Notes under the pieces: generated by a model
What the model saw: only the letters and a program-made list of their open reading frames with translations
The model's database searches: none
What the model was told of the DNA's origin: nothing
Position numbers and translations under genes: made by a program
Part shown: positions 6,795 through 7,818 of the stretch, piece by piece
How the letters are laid out: the number at the start of each line of letters is the position of its first letter
Numbering within the stretch: the first letter of the stretch is position 1
Assembly: GCA_014523515.1 (NCBI GenBank)
Contig: JAATVJ010000043.1
Span: 1-7,818, forward strand
Length of the DNA stretch: 7,818 nt
Direction of reading: 5' to 3'
DNA from: Nitrososphaerales archaeon TH1177
Lineage (GTDB): Archaea > Thermoproteota > Nitrososphaeria > Nitrososphaerales > Nitrososphaeraceae

Positions 6795-6810
6795 ACTGAC
6801 TGGTCAGTCA
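6795..6810. promoter_or_regulatory. Probable TetR-family operator
   Basis: ACTGACTGGTCAGTCA contains two overlapping inverted repeats: ACTGAC/GTCAGT around two bases (6795-6808) and TGACT/AGTCA around four (6797-6810). This TGAC...GTCA style is common in TetR-family operators. It stands out in A/T-rich sequence and lies four bases upstream of the TATA box. A bound repressor would hinder TBP/TFB. The TetR protein of the same operon is the obvious candidate ligand. Confidence 0.65.
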
Positions 6811-7180
6811 TTTTATGATTAAAATAGATATTATCAGTTAAATAAAGAACTTTGAACCCTTCTATAAAGTGGGACAGGTTATTATTTTTTAATATATCTT
6901 GAAATTCCTCATATACTCATTTCCAAATTTTCTAAAGTATATTTTGAATATTGTAAGCTATTGATAAAAGTATTCAAAATTTGTTATTATGATTTTAATA
7001 TAAGCAATACCAATAATAAAAGAAAAATGTGTCCATTAAAAGAAGGATAAATTATATTCTTTTTATCAAAATGATGAAAAGTCAGGATGGTGGTGAATAT
7101 AGTAGAGATATTTTGCTATGTCTAATAATAAGAGGACATTTTTTCCATAACTGTTCTAATAAATCTTAAAATCATCTTAA
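6811..7180. other. Gene-free divergent intergenic region
   Basis: 370 bases between the operator of the minus-strand operon and the first possible start of the flavoprotein gene. No credible gene was seen. It holds a perfect 10-bp inverted repeat with a 20-base spacer (6941-6980). A/T boxes such as TTTTAATATA near 6992-7001 could serve as a promoter with a long leader, but none is convincing. Confidence 0.7.
6941..6980. repeat. Perfect 10-bp inverted repeat upstream of the flavoprotein gene
   Basis: ATTTTGAATA (6941-6950) and TATTCAAAAT (6971-6980) are exact reverse complements separated by 20 bases. The centres of the arms lie 30 bases apart, close to three helical turns, so a dimeric protein could contact both on one face of the DNA. 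It may also fold as an RNA stem-loop if a long leader is transcribed. Function is unknown. Confidence 0.45.
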
Positions 7181-7818
7181 ATGGTACTACTAACTGACTC
7201 AAGTAATATCTCTTTTATTGAACATTCAGGCCAGATTACAAAGAATAGATATAATATCAAAAACCAAACTTTCAATAGTGTCTATAATGAAAAAAGTTCC
7301 TATTTTGTCAATGCGGAAAGGTTCAATTATACTATTGGTACTGTATTAATTGCCAATTTGATAAAAAATATGCATATCAAATCTGTCTTCTCGAATGATG
7401 TTCTTATTATAGGTAGTGGCTCTGCAGGTCTTAGATCTGCAATTGAAGCTCATGATTCCGGTGTTGAGAATGTTCTCATAATTAGTCAAAGTAGGAAAGG
7501 TGATCCTCATACTGTACTTGCAAGAGGTGGCATCAATGCAGCGCTAGGTACTATGGATCCTGAAGACAACTGGATGATACATGCTGCTGATACCCTACGT
7601 GAGGGCGAGTTTCTTGCCGATTATGAACGAGTTGAAGTATTATGCAAAAATGCTTCTGATGCTATAAATGAATTGGTTAATTGGGGTGCTAGATTTCATA
7701 GAGAGAAAGACGGTAGATTAACACAACGATTTTTCGGAGCCCATACTTATAGAAGAACTGTATTTTACCAAGATTGGACTGGAAAGGAAATAATTCACGT
7801 ATTAATGGAACAAGTTAA
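7181..7818 (+). CDS. sdhA: Succinate dehydrogenase/fumarate reductase flavoprotein subunit, 3' end outside window
   Basis: The first 212 codons of an FAD-dependent subunit that oxidises succinate to fumarate (or the reverse) in complex II. From the ATG at 7181, residues 73-83 (DVLIIGSGSAG) form the FAD dinucleotide-binding loop, followed by PHTVLARGGINAALG (109-123). His110 matches the His that binds FAD covalently in SdhA/FrdA and is absent from L-aspartate oxidase (NadB), which favours SdhA. RFFGAHT (183-189) and the D-W-T-G segment near 200 fit the family. About 70 residues precede the FAD motif, more than usual. A stop lies just before the 7181 ATG; an in-frame ATG at 7370 would give a more typical N-terminus (MHIKSVFSNDVLIIG), so the true start is uncertain. 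The Fe-S and membrane subunits are not in the window. NadB remains a less likely alternative. Confidence 0.85.
   Translation, partial: MVLLTDSSNISFIEHSGQITKNRYNIKNQTFNSVYNEKSSYFVNAERFNYTIGTVLIANLIKNMHIKSVFSNDVLIIGSGSAGLRSAIEAHDSGVENVLIISQSRKGDPHTVLARGGINAALGTMDPEDNWMIHAADTLREGEFLADYERVEVLCKNASDAINELVNWGARFHREKDGRLTQRFFGAHTYRRTVFYQDWTGKEIIHVLMEQV

Noticed and set aside
7027..7050. Short ORF MCPLKEG, resembling the MCPK start of the TetR protein
   Set aside because: It stops after seven codons and no TetR homology follows in any frame. The shared bases (ATGTGTCCA) are too few to argue for a pseudogene.
7071..7077. Perfect C-box-like ATGATGA, possible C/D-box sRNA
   Set aside because: No D box (CTGA) occurs within the following 70 or so bases and no closing terminal stem was found.

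Overview
The window looks archaeal, most likely an ammonia-oxidising Nitrososphaeria (Nitrososphaera or Nitrosocosmicus-like). This is inferred from the very A/T-rich DNA, a TATA-type promoter placed for a leaderless transcript, no clear Shine-Dalgarno sites, and the style of the encoded proteins. No rRNA, tRNA or marker gene confirms it.

Layout. (1) Positions 2-1858, plus strand: the 3' part of an arylsulfatase gene, then a gene for a formylglycine-generating enzyme (FGE), the enzyme that activates sulfatases. Base composition is clearly richer in G/C here, at least in the sulfatase. (2) 1859-2212: gene-free, with an imperfect hairpin running into a 47-bp repeat. (3) 2213-4414, minus strand: a large membrane protein with about nine transmembrane segments fused to an extracytoplasmic periplasmic-binding-protein domain of the branched-chain amino acid type. 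(4) 4415-4959: gene-free, with a palindrome, a small G/C-rich hairpin island and the second copy of the repeat. (5) 4960-6759, minus strand: a two-gene operon encoding a multi-pass membrane protein and a TetR-family repressor, with a TetR-like palindrome beside its TATA box. (6) 6811-7180: gene-free, with a 10-bp perfect inverted repeat. (7) 7181 to the window end, plus strand: the start of a succinate dehydrogenase/fumarate reductase flavoprotein gene.

How the parts work together. The sulfatase and FGE form a substrate/maturase pair. The TetR protein probably represses its own operon in response to a small molecule handled by, or affecting, the membrane protein. That membrane protein carries a duplicated D-x3-H-x12-H motif that suggests a metal, heme or proton site; no function is known to me. 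The SBP-fusion protein resembles a receptor or transporter component but has no recognisable partner gene here. Nothing in the window is a complete mobile element, although the 46-47 bp repeat may be a remnant of one.
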